A stretch of DNA of 64,000 bases from Ceratobasidium sp. AG-K (lineage: Eukaryota; Basidiomycota; Agaricomycetes; Cantharellales; Ceratobasidiaceae). Below are positions 12,507-22,932 of the stretch, one piece after another. The notes under the pieces were generated by a model. The model saw nothing but the letters and a program-made list of their open reading frames with translations, had not been told where the DNA came from and ran no database searches. Numbering within the stretch: the first letter of the stretch is position 1; the number at the start of each line of letters is the position of its first letter. A program made the position numbers and the translations under genes. Location: positions 5,208,001-5,272,000 of the forward strand of contig JAWNGF010000001.1 of assembly GCA_037039685.1 (NCBI GenBank). The letters are read 5' to 3'.

Positions 12507-14913
12507 ATGGTCAGTCCATCGACCTAGAGCTACAACGTTGTGAATTAACCCATTCCTCGCAGTCTGACCAGCTTCTCAAGACCGCATCGACACATGGCAC
12601 CTCGTTGGTAGGAATGATTGATTCCGCCTTTGGGCGAGCGATGGATACGGTAGCGAGTATTGGTTGGACCCCTCTTGCCAGGCTCGCCGAGAGCGGCGTT
12701 GTCGCGTCAGTGTGAAACTTCCAACCTGTCTGAATCGCACCTCATATTCCATTATTAGTCTCATGCAGAGGATCACGGTTGGCCACTTACGCGTACTTAC
12801 CGAATCTCATATTTACAACTTTCCTGCGCTTGGAAGTGAGGATGCTCAGGATGGACCAAGTGCTGAGCTCCGTGTCGTCAAGGACTCGTTCTGGATAAGG
12901 TATCGCCATTGGATGTTGCAGTTTGAGTTGCAGTTGATCTAATTTATCCGCAGACTTGTTACGATGTCTGACCTTGGGTTCGCTGAGGCGTTCATGTATG
13001 GAGATGTCGAGTGCGACGACCTAGTTACATTGTTCAAGGTGAGCTCTCGGTTCCGGGCTCCCCACCGGTGTGGATTTACAAGACTGCAGATATTCCTACT
13101 TAACCGAGAGAATCTGGTTGAAATGAAGTCTCCGATCGTGGGAATGCTATTCAGCCTGCCTCAAAGGCTCACTAGTACACGGTTTCTCAATACACTTAGT
13201 AACTCAAGGAGTAACATCAGTGCTCATTACGATATTAGTAACCAGTATGTAGTTCCGTCGTTTCACTTTCATCCTACTTTCCTTGACAGCCATACTACAT
13301 GTGTTGAATCCCTTGTCGCTTATCCCAACCTTGCCGTATCTATTGAAGCTAACTTGAGTTTCTCTGATGCAGAATGTTTGAGGCCTTCCTATCGTGCGAC
13401 ATGACCTATTCTTGTGCTATCTTCCCAACCTTAGATGCGGACGTCTCCTGTGCCGAAAAGGGAGTACGAAAGCTGGAGAACGGCGTTGTCGTTCGAGGTC
13501 TGGGGAACGGTGATCCCGGTGTGCTCAGCACGGAATTTGAAGGGGATCCAAAGTCTGTCTTGATTTCTGATGAAACCGATGAGCTTTATCAAGCTCAGGT
13601 GATCAAGCTGCAACATTTGGTGAACAAGTTGAAGATCCCCGAGCAATCCGGTAAGTGTCGGCGCCATGCTAGAGCGCATTTATTTGCTCACGGCGCATCT
13701 TTGGAGCAGATACAACTATTCGCATTTTGGAGATTGGATCTGGATGGGGTGCTTTGGCTATTTTGCTCACACAAAAATATCCGTTTGTCGAGGTAGACAG
13801 TTTGACGTTGAGTTCAGAGCAGGTTTGCCAACTCTTTTACTTGCGACTACACAAGGCATTGAGCTCACACTCCATATAGAAAATACTCGCTGAGGAAAGG
13901 ATTCGTACAGCCGGTGTCGAGTCGAGAGTAAGGATTTGGTTGATGGACTATCGGTAAGCCCAAATAGTCACTACCAGCCCAGCCGGCTCTTGATTGAGTG
14001 CGCCGACTTAGGTCCGTCCCCGAGTCTTGGAGCGGCGTCTTTGACCGATTTGTGAGCGTTGAGATGATTGAGGCGGTCGGGCGCGAGTATCTGGCAGAGT
14101 ACTGGTCGATTGTCGAGAGGTGTATGAAGCCAAAGAATGCGGTCGGCGTTGTTCAAGTTATTACTATCCCCGAATCCCGTGAGTGCATCAACCTTCCTAA
14201 CAGTGAAATCTCATTCACTCGATTATTTTTAGGGTACGATAGGTACATTCGTGAAATCGACTTTATTCGTAAATGGGTAGGTATTGTTTGTAGTACGCTG
14301 AATAACGGTTAGCTGATCATCTGAGAGTAGAGTACGTAGCCTTATCCACTATGGTTGGAGCTCCGTATTAAATAACGTACTTAGTTTTCCCGGGTGGCCA
14401 CCTTCCAACTGTCACGGCACTCGTGGACACACTCGCGCAGGGTGGAAAGAACAAGCTAATTATAGATAGCATTGGAAACATTGGCCCTCATTATGCAAGA
14501 ACCCTGAGGGAATGGAGACGCCGTTTCCTTGCCAGGCAAGTTGCTTGTGTGGGCTTTTGTAAACGTGAACTCACTAACATACCATCCTAGGTTTGAGTCT
14601 GACATAATACCTTCTTTAAAACGGGAATACCCTGACGTATTCGACGATTCTGTTCGAGGGAGAAACGAGATAGAAGTCTTTAAGCGCAAATGGGTGTATT
14701 ACTAGTGAGTACCTATTGAATTGAAGGCCATAAAGGTGACAAATGTGGCTGCTCAGTTGCTATTGTGAAGTCGGCTTTACCACTCGGACACTTGGCGGTC
14801 AGTCTGTCGTACCTGTGCCCTATAGCTAGGACACTAACTTAGCTTCCGCAGATCATATTATCACATTTGTGCGAGAAGGCTTTGAAGATTATGGCTGTGA
14901 TGTAAATGTGTAA
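12507..14913 (+). CDS. Cyclopropane-fatty-acyl-phospholipid synthase family methyltransferase
   Basis: Membrane-associated SAM enzyme that adds a methylene or methyl carbon to unsaturated acyl chains. About 13 exons. The first appears to be the ATG alone (12507-12509), followed at once by intron GTCAGT...GCAG and SDQLLKTAS. Conserved blocks in order: RLAESGVVALMQRI, SDLGFAEAFMYGDVECDDL, ISAHYDISNQMFEAFLS, DMTYSCAIF, the SAM loop ILEIGSGWGALAI, SLTLSSEQ, DYRSVPESWSGVFDRFVSVE, HLPTVTALVDTL, IGPHYARTLREWRRRF and YYCYCEVGFTTRTLGDHI near the stop. The frame is open throughout, so the gene looks functional. One intron (14536-14590) is GC-AG. The intron near 14283-14382 is unusually long, and its donor was chosen to keep frame. 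The family is bacterial in origin but widespread in basidiomycetes. Confidence 0.92.
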
Positions 14914-15467
14914 CGACCTGATAGATTGATTTGTAGAGTCTGGGGTGGGTTTGAAAAGCCGTTTGCTCGTATAAAATTACCCCACCTTGGTCTATTCTGG
15001 ACCCACTGCCTTAAAGTATTTTATTACAAACGATTTATCCATAACGATGCATCACCCAGAGCGAGAGGCCGAAATTACCGCTATTGGGTGGCGAGGGTGG
15101 GCAGAAATTCCAGAACGTAGAGACCGTGGACGCAGGGTTATGCAAACGATTTGCGTGGTTCACGTCAGCTAGGTCTTGCCTCCCTGTGAGAAGACATGGA
15201 GAGAGCAGAGCCGCGACGGATAACATAATCATCCCCGCCTTTCAAGGATTCTGGAGTGGATCGAGACGACACAGAAGGCGCTTTAAGGGTCCGAAGCCAG
15301 AATTAAACCTTATGCCAAGATCTTCGGCCTGGAAATGGTTTGTTTCATCTGGGCCTTTGCGAGACCATAAAACCCGCCGTTTTCTTGCTCAATCCTTACC
15401 ACACCCGGCCCCAGCCTCCTTACCACTCCTTACCTCTCTCCATTCGTTCTTGAGTCATTACTGCATC
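14914..15467. other. Intergenic region with promoter of the RlpA-like gene
   Basis: Spacer between two plus-strand genes. A TATA-like CATAAAA at 15366-15372 lies about 100 bases before the next start codon, followed by a pyrimidine-rich tract typical of strongly expressed fungal genes. No coding exon is recognised. Confidence 0.45.
15366..15372 (+). promoter_or_regulatory. Probable TATA element of the RlpA-like gene
   Basis: CATAAAA about 100 bases upstream of the ATG at 15468, followed by C/T-rich sequence. Suggestive only. Confidence 0.4.
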
Positions 15468-16103
15468 ATGAAGGGATTCTTCGCTGCCGCCACCACCGCC
15501 GTTGCCGTTCTCGCTGGAACTGCAAGTGCTTCCCACTCCAGCTTCCATGAGAAGCGCGTCGACCATTACGGACGCGTAAGTGTGATGTGATGCCTGCGAT
15601 CCAACGCTCAATACTGATGACACTGCAGATGACTTGGTTCAACCTCCCCGAAGGTAAATCGGAGCGCTCATGTATCTTCCCTGTTTGGATGAACTGACTT
15701 ACATCCTTAGGCAATGACGCATGCGGGGCGCCCATCCCGAACGGCCTGCCTGCTGTGCACGTCAGCAAAGACATCTGGAAAGATGGTCGGAACTGCGGTC
15801 AGGTACGTGATTCCGCTGGGTTGCGCGGGTTAACCGACATTCTCACTTTGTACTAGTGGATGTCCATTACCGTTAACGGTAAACAATCCTATGGCGTAGT
15901 CACTGGGTCTTGTGATGGTTGCACCGCTGAGCAAATAGGTTAGTCTGCGATCACAATCATCTCTGAGCTACACTTAATAAAATTACATAGACACTGCCCC
16001 CGGTTTGTTCGGCGAGTATGATCACACGGACGTTGGTATCCTCCAAGCAAAGTGGAAATACATGAAGATGGGCTGGACTCCTGATTACGAGGAGTGCGAG
16101 TAG
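15468..16103 (+). CDS. Secreted RlpA/barwin-like double-psi beta-barrel protein
   Basis: Small extracellular protein of five exons, about 139 residues. Residues 1-21 form a clear signal peptide (MKGFFAAATTAVAVLAGTAS), followed by a probable Kex2-type KR cleavage. The mature part has the RlpA-like/barwin fold hallmarks: MTWFNLPEGNDACGAPIPN, a cysteine at KDGRNCGQWMSITVNG, VVTGSCDGCTAEQIDTAPGLF and the closing GILQAKWKYM. Cysteine placement and the CxGC-like SCDGC motif match fungal riboflavin-aldehyde-forming-enzyme/RlpA relatives, which often accumulate on the cell surface or during plant interaction. The catalytic aspartate of expansin-type lytic enzymes cannot be confirmed, so enzymatic activity is not claimed. 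Introns are GT-AG: 15577-15628, 15654-15710, 15803-15856 and 15939-15990 approximately. Confidence 0.88.
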
Positions 16104-17219
16104 GCGCGTAGCGGGATCTTCTGCTCTCTTCAGAGAGATTGGCGGCATGATTTTGCTTTCTCATTCATTTCGTCTGCATTATTTCTACTTGCGATCCTAA
16201 TTTAATACATTTGCTTCCGAGCAGCGTATGTGGGTGTCTATCAATCTGCCCAAATCAGGGATTGATTAACCATTTCGTCGCGCGGTGTAGGCGCCCAAAT
16301 ATCATACTGACTTCGTTGTAATGGCAGCCCTTACTCACCTTTGGTTTGTCCACCGCTATGCTTACCCCCCATGACGCAAATCCTTGCTGAGTCATCTGCG
16401 AACTCGGATTTCCCGGACAAGCGGTTCTTGTCTTCGTTGTGAACCTGGGTTTCTCAAAAGCCCGAGTTCACGGATGCCCATATTCGACAGGTCCTCTGCA
16501 ATCGCCTTGGTGTTCACGAGTTTGTGCTGTTGAGCTGTAAACTGGCTGCCTGTACGGTGTGATTCTCCAGGGGTATTCGAGGGTGGTGTTGTAGAGCCTG
16601 GTAACTCGGAGGCGAGTCATAGTCACGCAAAGCGTATATCTTTCTAATTGATAACACTTAACTGATTAGGCGTATCAGCAGCCCATTAGCGCGCCCCATG
16701 CTCCCATAAGGATGCCAGAACCAAACTACTAGATGACTGTCGATGGTTATGCATGTGCATACGGTGGGATTAAATCCATGAACCATTTGAACAGGGATTG
16801 TATGCATCAGACTCATAGAGCTGCGGCCTATCCCATTTGCTTTTTGATTCAGTTTGGCTGTAACATGTTGACCGTTACGGTGTGTGGTTTGGCTAATTAT
16901 CCATATCTGTACGAGAATAACCACGCAATATACGTTGGGCACCATTTTTACGACAGGACGTCCCAGAGCGTCTATTGCGTGGTACACCACAGCGACCGCT
17001 TCACCGAATCCCTTGGTTGCATATTTAACGGTGACGAAATACTTTAAGGACAAAATGTATTTGGGATTAAACAGGGAAGTTAAAAATGATAACGTCCGCC
17101 TTGGAAAACTTATTGACAAAAGTGCAAGAGTGAATCCATTTATGGGCCGTGGGCGCTCTCGGATACACGACATACGGATTGTTTCAGTTTCATTACTGCA
17201 ACACTGTCTTTGGTTAACG
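16104..17219. other. 1.1 kb intergenic region
   Basis: Convergent region between the RlpA-like gene and GNAT gene A. A minus-strand frame of 202 codons (17266-16658) overlaps the last exon of the GNAT gene in another phase and has no recognisable domain, so I do not call it. Nothing else is seen. Confidence 0.45.
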
Positions 17220-18265
17220 CTACGACTGTGGCTCCCTGGACAGACACCACATAGCAAAATCACCATGTGGAGAGGGCAATTCGGTTTTAGACAGGGTTCG
17301 ATATCCTAAAGCATTATAAAACAGTAGCTGTGCGCAGGCGCTATGTCGTAAGCTTGAATATAGTTATGAAACGCCGTGCGCTTACATTTGTTTCTTTGCA
17401 CGTCTCAAGGCACGAGGTGATTCCATGTGAATCACTCTGAGTGAGGTACCATCAGCCCTACAAGCAAAGGTGGGTAGATATATTGTAGCCATTGAACCTA
17501 CCTCCTCCAACATGTGTTTAACTAATTTCTTTCCAACCCCCTTTCCGTGAAATTTGGGATGAACGCCAAGCAATTGCAAGTGTAGGAGCCCTTTTCTAAC
17601 GCCTTCGCCCAGGGCGTCCTTAATCAACTCGTCACAGCGAGGGAGCATCTAGGACAAAGGTAAAGCTCAAGACGCTCCCCTGTCTGGGAGAATGGACATA
17701 CTACATCTTTCCACCAGGCAACGGTTTCCGGATCTAATTTGTCAAGGAACCCCCTCCAATATTTCATCTGCTGTTCACTATCAAAAAAAGAGAGGCGTTT
17801 TAGTATAACGAGGAATTGACGGCATCAAACTTACTCGTCGTGATCAAGAAATTGCTTTCCTGGTTCGAACCAGACCGCAGCCCCTGCCACACGCTCAGTT
17901 CTGTCCTCGTTAATCAACGCCGCAAAGACACGCCCAGCGCCTGTGAACGCGGCATCCAGGTGTACCTTGCTGAAAGCCCTGTGCAGCTCAGGGTTGGTCT
18001 CGTAAGTTACTCCTCCCAGTACCGCAGGGATCATTGGATCTAGAGGAACTGCGCCCAGTCAATAATCAGGCCCCAAGCATCGCTGACTTGGAGACGCCTT
18101 ACTAGTCCCGAAAGCGACACTGAGGGCATCTGTGAGATCCTCGAGGTAGGCGTCTGCATGAATAATAGGAATAAGTTATTTCTTTTCATGTACGGGGAAT
18201 AATAGTACGCTACCGAATCTTGGTGTATCTTTGGTTATCTCAACTATTGTTGGCGGTGATGCCAT
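17220..18265 (-). CDS. GNAT-family N-acetyltransferase, tandem copy A
   Basis: Acetyl-CoA-dependent transferase of about 230 residues in seven exons, from ATG at 18265 to TAG at 17222-17220. Reading: MASPPTIVEITKDTPRF, DAYLEDLTDALSVAFGT, the middle GRVFAALINEDRTERVAGAAV, then LHLQLLGVHPKFHGKGVGKK, which is GNAT motif A with the acetyl-CoA loop (consensus QxxGxG/A, here FHGKGVG), followed by SHGITSCLETCKETN and the motif B helix FYNALGYRT. It closes with SPHGDFAMWCLSREP. Substrate is unknown; fungal relatives act on small molecules. All introns appear to be GT-AG. The next upstream gene on the same strand is a close paralogue with the same exon plan, so the pair arose by tandem duplication. 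A short upstream frame sits just before the ATG. Confidence 0.85.
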
Positions 18266-18330
18266 CTTATATGATCCTGGCTCAGAGGTGAGAGGTGTGG
18301 GGTGCCATCTTATATGATCCTAGCTCAGAG
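18260..18330. repeat. Direct duplication around the start of GNAT copy A
   Basis: TGCCATCTTATATGATCCT followed by a purine and GCTCAGAG occurs at 18260-18287 and again at 18303-18330, a 43-base offset with one mismatch. On the minus strand each copy carries an ATG: the inner one is the GNAT start at 18265, the outer one at 18308 opens a nine-codon frame (ending TGA) that stops before the true start. Confidence 0.85.
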
Positions 18331-18787
18331 TATATGTGAGAGGGCTCTGTGGAGTGCCAGCCCTCGGGAGGAAGGGGCATGGATGGGGAGATGCGGGAGC
18401 AAAAGCCGGTTTTGTTGATGCATCAAAATCAAGATCGCCTCTTGCCGCTCCAGAGCGCGGTGTAACACCTCTAGATCAGTTACAGAGCGCCAGGAGCCAA
18501 TCAAGTTTTGCTGACAACAGAAATCGATTTTGGTATTTTATAATAAATGCCGGTGGTTCGACATATGCATATGCAATCCCAGCGTTTGACTAATCATGTT
18601 GACAAATTATTAATCGGGGGGCTGCCCCGTAGGTAGGATATATGCGCAAAGAACAGCCATCTGTTCGCCATTCAGCATAGAAAGGTATGATCGATTACTA
18701 TGTGACATTGGTACGAATCGACTTTCTACAAGCTACATCTACAGGGTATCTTGATGCGGCGCATATAAAAGCCAGTAACGCCTAATT
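18331..18787. other. Intergenic region between the two GNAT genes
   Basis: Separates the start of copy A from the end of copy B; carries the promoter of copy A. No coding exon or repeat beyond the duplication listed separately. Confidence 0.45.
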
Positions 18788-19838
18788 TCACTGGGCTGAG
18801 ACGCGTGGCTCCCTATACAAGCACCACATGGTAAAATCACCATGCGGTGACGGCATCAGGACTTTAGACTTAACCTCGTATCCCAAGGACCCGTAAAATA
18901 GTAGCTACAGTTAAGACCAGCTTAGTGTCAGTCTACCTGAGAACAACACTCTTACGTTTGTTTCTTTACTTGTCTCAAGGCACGAGGCAACCTCAAGAAA
19001 CTCGCTCTACAACAAGAACATTGTTGAAACCTGCTGGAGCGACAGATCCAATTGACGTATACCAGACGTACCTGACCCAATGTATGCCCTACCAATCTTC
19101 TTCCGATCCCTCTCTGGTGCCATTCCGGCAGGACTGCAAGAATTTGTAAATGTAGCGAATCTTTCTTGACCCCATCGCCGAGGCCCTCTTTGATTAGTTG
19201 GTTGTAACGCGGCAACATCTTGTATGGTTTAGAACTTTAGAGAGCATGAATCGATTATTGCCGATTACACGCAAACTTACCACGTCCTGCCACCACTTCT
19301 GGATATCTTGACTTAAGGTCTCCATGAACGCCGTCCAATAACTCGTGTGTTCATCACTATTCCAAAACCATCAGAGGCTGTCCGTGATGTGACACAGACA
19401 GAGTCAACTATAGCGTACTCGTCAAGAAATCCCCTGCCTGGACCGTACCAGATCGCTGCTCCTACTATACGTTCTGCGTCGTCCGTGTCAAGAAAGGCCG
19501 CGAATACACGACCAGAGCCTGTGAGGGCGGCACGAAGCTGGAGGCGGTCGAACTCATGGCGGAGTTCGGGATTTACTTCATAAGGGATGCCCAGCGCTGG
19601 GAGAGTCATGGGATCTACAACGCACGGATTTGTTAGATTGCACATGGTGAAGCCTTCACAAATGCACTCGCCAGTACTAAATCCCTGACCAATAACTTGA
19701 ACCAGCTCGTCAAAGCATTTGTCTATCCAAACATTCTGCTATTAGAATCCACCTCGGATTTCATTCAGTCTACGCCAGCACACCAAATTGAGGCATGTCC
19801 TTGGTAATCTCTACTATTGTAACTGGTGCTGGGACCAT
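18788..19838 (-). CDS. GNAT-family N-acetyltransferase, tandem copy B
   Basis: Paralogue of the neighbouring gene with the same exon order: MVPAPVTIVEITKDMPQF, CFDELVQVIGQGFST, GIPYEVNPELRHEF, GRVFAAFLDTDDAERIVGAA, then LHLQILAVLPEWHQRGIGRR (GNAT motif A loop HQRGIG), VASCLETSKETN, FYGSLGYEV and the shared ending SPHGDFTMWCLYREP. The stop is TGA at 18790-18788. The frame is open throughout, so it looks functional. The third intron (19671-19615) begins with GC (GCGAGT) where copy A uses GT. The second-exon donor (GTGCTG) is weak and was chosen by phase. Substrate is unknown. Confidence 0.82.
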
Positions 19839-20457
19839 GTTGAAGCTTAGTTTTGAATATTCAACAAAAACAGTTAGTGGGTGCGTAATATTGAACTCGA
19901 CCTGTAGGCTTTTATATGATATACTTGTTCCAAGAACCAAGATGTTTCATGTGTCTACAATGCGGAAAAAGCGCCGGAGCGGGCAGCTTGCTCCGTAGTG
20001 CATTCCGATAACCCCGGGAACTCAATCACAAAAATGCCACATGGGGCATCGATCGTTATTTTACGAAGCAGTATAAATGAGATGTATCCGCACAAAAGCC
20101 ATATCCCGGACTAGCCTGTGCATGAGTAGCCGGGGCCATAAACTAGACAGCAATAACGCAGGCAAGTACTAATGATCAAGCAAAAGATCAAGGCGCTGAC
20201 TCGCCACACGGCGAGTCATAGACCTTCTATCGATGGCAGAAGAAGTTGCCAAGGTTTGGAATATGGCCCACGCACGACTGGATGCGTGCATGCCTCTTCC
20301 ATACCAAGGACGGTGAACGACGTCTCGGCCGAAATGGGAACGACGGCCAAGTAGGGCACGCGTTGGCGATAGAAGAGGGCACTGCACTTTACGGACGAAG
20401 TCATACTGTCGGCTGTCCAAGTCATTGTCTAGAGCAAGCCAAACTACTACAATCACT
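19839..20457. other. Divergent promoter region, GNAT B and TENA gene
   Basis: A 619-base region between divergent starts. Small frames at 20165-20450 on both strands have no family resemblance. No TATA box is obvious on either side. Confidence 0.45.
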
Positions 20458-21225
20458 ATGCCTTCGCCCAGTCTAACTAGTCATCTACTCTCCCAAACCA
20501 GCTCATCGTCTTATCTTACGGCCACCAATCACCCGTTTCTGAAGCAAGCAGGCGAAGGCACGCTCCCAGCACGTACCCTCGCGCATTGGCTCTACCAAGA
20601 CCGAATCTATGCTGCACATGCCTACCCTCGCTTCGTTGGGCTCTTGATTGCCAAGGTTCCGTTCGAGACTGATCACCTATCAAGCTTTGGATCCGGTGTA
20701 ACGAGCGGAGAGGCTGCCAATCGGCAGATTATAGAGTGCTTGACGTACTCGTTGGTCAACATTGTGAGGGAGGTCAGATTTTTCGAGGAGACCGCAGCGA
20801 AAATGGCGATAAAGGCGGACAAGGAGGTCGAATGCGAGAGGGAAGCTACGAAGAACTACTGTGCGGAAATGGCGAGGGTGGCAAGTTTGGGAACCTTGGA
20901 GGAGGGGCTCGTGTTCCTGTGGGCGATGGAGAAGGTAAGTTACATGAGCCAGTATGAAAACAATCTAATCACAAAAATCGTCCAACAGCTGTACCTGGAT
21001 TCCTGGACCTTTGCGTCCAAACAAACGAAACAACGAGAGCTCCCAAACGGTCTAGAAGAATTTATCAAGAACTGGACTTCTGATGAGTTCAAGAAATTTG
21101 TAGATGACCTGGAAAAGCTGGTCGATTTGATGAACATAGAGCAGGGATCACACAGCTGGAGGCGGGCAGAAGCGGTTTGGAATCGGGTAATCGAATTAGA
21201 AGAAGCATTTTGGCCCAAAATATGA
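20458..21225 (+). CDS. TENA/THI-4 (thiaminase II-like) family protein
   Basis: All-helical, heme-oxygenase-like fold protein of about 237 residues in two exons, with one intron at 20935-20988 (54 bases, so the unspliced reading also stays open). Signature parts are ATNHPFLKQAGEGTLPARTL, AHWLYQDRIYAAHAYPRFVG, then SSFGSGVTSGEAANRQI, LEEGLVFLWAMEK, LYLDSWTFAS and NGLEEFIKNWTSDEF. TENA proteins hydrolyse thiamine breakdown products for salvage, but the conserved catalytic cysteine of bacterial TenA is not evident to me, so function in thiamine salvage is uncertain. The start at 20458 (MPSPSLTSHLL) is the first ATG in this frame; upstream codons are non-ATG. Confidence 0.85.
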   Translation: MPSPSLTSHLLSQTSSSSYLTATNHPFLKQAGEGTLPARTLAHWLYQDRIYAAHAYPRFVGLLIAKVPFETDHLSSFGSGVTSGEAANRQIIECLTYSLVNIVREVRFFEETAAKMAIKADKEVECEREATKNYCAEMARVASLGTLEEGLVFLWAMEKVSYMSQYENNLITKIVQQLYLDSWTFASKQTKQRELPNGLEEFIKNWTSDEFKKFVDDLEKLVDLMNIEQGSHSWRRAEAVWNRVIELEEAFWPKI

Positions 21226-21418
21226 GTTAGCTATAAGGTGTGAATGCAATGTCCCAACATGAAACGTGCAATTGAAAGCATATAATATGGTGTACTACAA
21301 AGTATTAGCGCTATTCAAGGGCCATGAGTAATCATCACAGAAGTCAAATGAGGGAATTCTACTTACGTCAAAATACAAGCTGGAAGAAACGACGAAGGAA
21401 ATATAGGTTTGGAAAAGG

Positions 21419-21832
21419 CTAAGATCCTCGGGGCGTGGAAGGGTCATATGCGGGTGGAGGTCGGCTTGGGAATGTGGAGAGTTGCCTGAATATGCTCGGC
21501 CTAGTACTGAGCCACTCGGGGCGGCGGCCGTTGGTAGCTTCATTCAGCTCGACCGCAGTAATGCTCCGATCGACCGTTTGTTCCCCTGTCCTCGCCTGCG
21601 GAGTGTATTTGGGCAGACCGTCGAGATTCTCCCCGGCCTCCATGCGGTTTACGGGGTCTCCGCGGAATCGCGAGCGAGTTTCGGGTTGGTTGGACGGTTG
21701 TGTGGTCATGCCTATTATTCGGGCACGGCGCTTTCGACTATGGACTGCCCACATCCAGTATGCTAGTAGCCCGGCGATGGAACCAAAGCAGATGATAAAG
21801 AAGATGGCAGTGCCACTTTCCGATGTAGCCAT
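21419..21832 (-). CDS. Small single-pass membrane protein with PPxY motif
   Basis: Single-exon frame of 137 residues. Residues 6-28 form one transmembrane helix (SGTAIFFIICFGSIAGLLAY) followed by a basic stop-transfer stretch HSRKRRAR. The remaining 100 residues are polar and disordered, with LPKYTPQ in the middle and PPPAYDP near the end. PPAY is a PPxY motif, the ligand of WW domains such as those of Rsp5/Nedd4 ubiquitin ligases; many small fungal membrane adaptors carry it. No enzymatic domain. The ATG at 21832 lies directly before the helix. A decayed relative lies 700 bases upstream. Confidence 0.65.
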   Translation of the reverse strand: MATSESGTAIFFIICFGSIAGLLAYWMWAVHSRKRRARIIGMTTQPSNQPETRSRFRGDPVNRMEAGENLDGLPKYTPQARTGEQTVDRSITAVELNEATNGRRPEWLSTRPSIFRQLSTFPSRPPPAYDPSTPRGS

Positions 21833-22528
21833 CGTTCAAGGGGTAGACTAGGGCAGCAAAGTGAGTATGAATCGGAGGCTTGCACTCGGGAGGAACTGAC
21901 GATTTGGGGCCCTTCAAACACAGTGATACCCGGTGGAGGTTATAATTTATTCGGAACCAAAGTGGCAAGTTGATCAGACGAGGGGCAATAGTGGCGTGCG
22001 AGCGGTGTAAGATATCGGAGCAAAGGGAAGGAACCGTAGAGTTCACCTATGGCGAGACCTTATATCGTTAGTTGGGCGTTAGGGGGAACGTGAGAGCCGA
22101 CTGCGGAATGCCGGACACGGCGTATTCTTATACTTGTCGCTTGCTAAGGCGGGCGCGGCACGGCTGTGGAGTGCCATGGCGTCCTCGGCCTCGACCATCT
22201 GGCGTAATGTGATGAACTTGCCGAGAGTCAAGAATACTTTTTGCATAGCCACAGAATACAGTGTAAGCGCGCATCAGGGCTACTTTGGGTCTTGTTGATT
22301 TCAGCGCGTATGCATGAGAGGTTTGCCACTAGCCAAGCGATCGCACTAAATAACTACAAAAATTCATCATAGCTATCCCGTTAAATACTGCAAGTTAAGA
22401 GGTTCGATTGAATAACGGCATTCAGCCAACAAGAGAACTAAGCGACCGTAATCGGAAAAGGCAAAATAGTGAACTTACGTCAGAACACGATAGGGGGAAC
22501 TATGACGCAAAAGGCGGGGGAACCAAAC
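21833..22528. other. Intergenic region upstream of the PPxY protein
   Basis: Includes the promoter of the small membrane protein and the end of its decayed copy. A minus-strand frame at 22046-21840 cannot be spliced in phase to the membrane protein. No other feature. Confidence 0.4.
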
Positions 22529-22932
22529 TCAGGTGGGGAACCAAAGATGAATTCGTTTACGGAGCTCTGGGCGCGGAGGGTTTACACACGAGTGGAGGAC
22601 GAGTTTGCAGATCGCGCAAGTTGCCCCACCGCAGAAGTTCTCGATCGGAGCACCCTTTCGATTAGAACGGCGGCCGTCGTTCGGCTGGTTCAGCTCGGCC
22701 GTTATGCTTCGGCCAATGGTTTGTCGCCAATTCTCACCCATAAGCTATACTTGGAAGGGGGTGGACATTATGACTTCCTTCCACTTCGATTCCTGAAGCT
22801 GCTAGATCGAGCCCAGCCCCCCGTTAGTTCGCCACAGCGCTTGAGGTTCTTCCATACCCAGTCGCGTACGAAGTACACTAACCCAGCAGAACCGACAAGT
22901 ATAAATGTGGCTATCTCAAGACCAAGGTTCAT
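22529..22932 (-). pseudogene. Decayed paralogue of the PPxY membrane protein
   Basis: From ATG at 22932 the frame reads LEIATFILVGSAGLVYFVRD, a membrane helix followed by basic residues, then stops. Downstream, similarity to the intact gene jumps between frames: SKYSLWVRIGDKP matches LPKYTPQARTGEQT, then another frame gives QTIGRSITAELNQPNDGRR matching QTVDRSITAVELNEATNGRR, and a third gives RTSAVGQLARSANSSST. At least two frameshifts and a stop are needed to align them, so it is most simply a dead copy. Introns could explain one frame change but not all. Confidence 0.6.

Noticed and set aside
16658..17266. 202-codon minus-strand frame beside GNAT copy A
   Set aside because: It overlaps the last GNAT exon in a different phase and has no recognisable domain; likely chance.
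17382..17648. GNAT exon read to the stop ending RRAKKQM
   Set aside because: That reading needs an acceptor that breaks phase. The acceptor CTCAG gives SHGITSCLETCKETN and leads to the conserved motif B and C-terminus, as in the paralogue.
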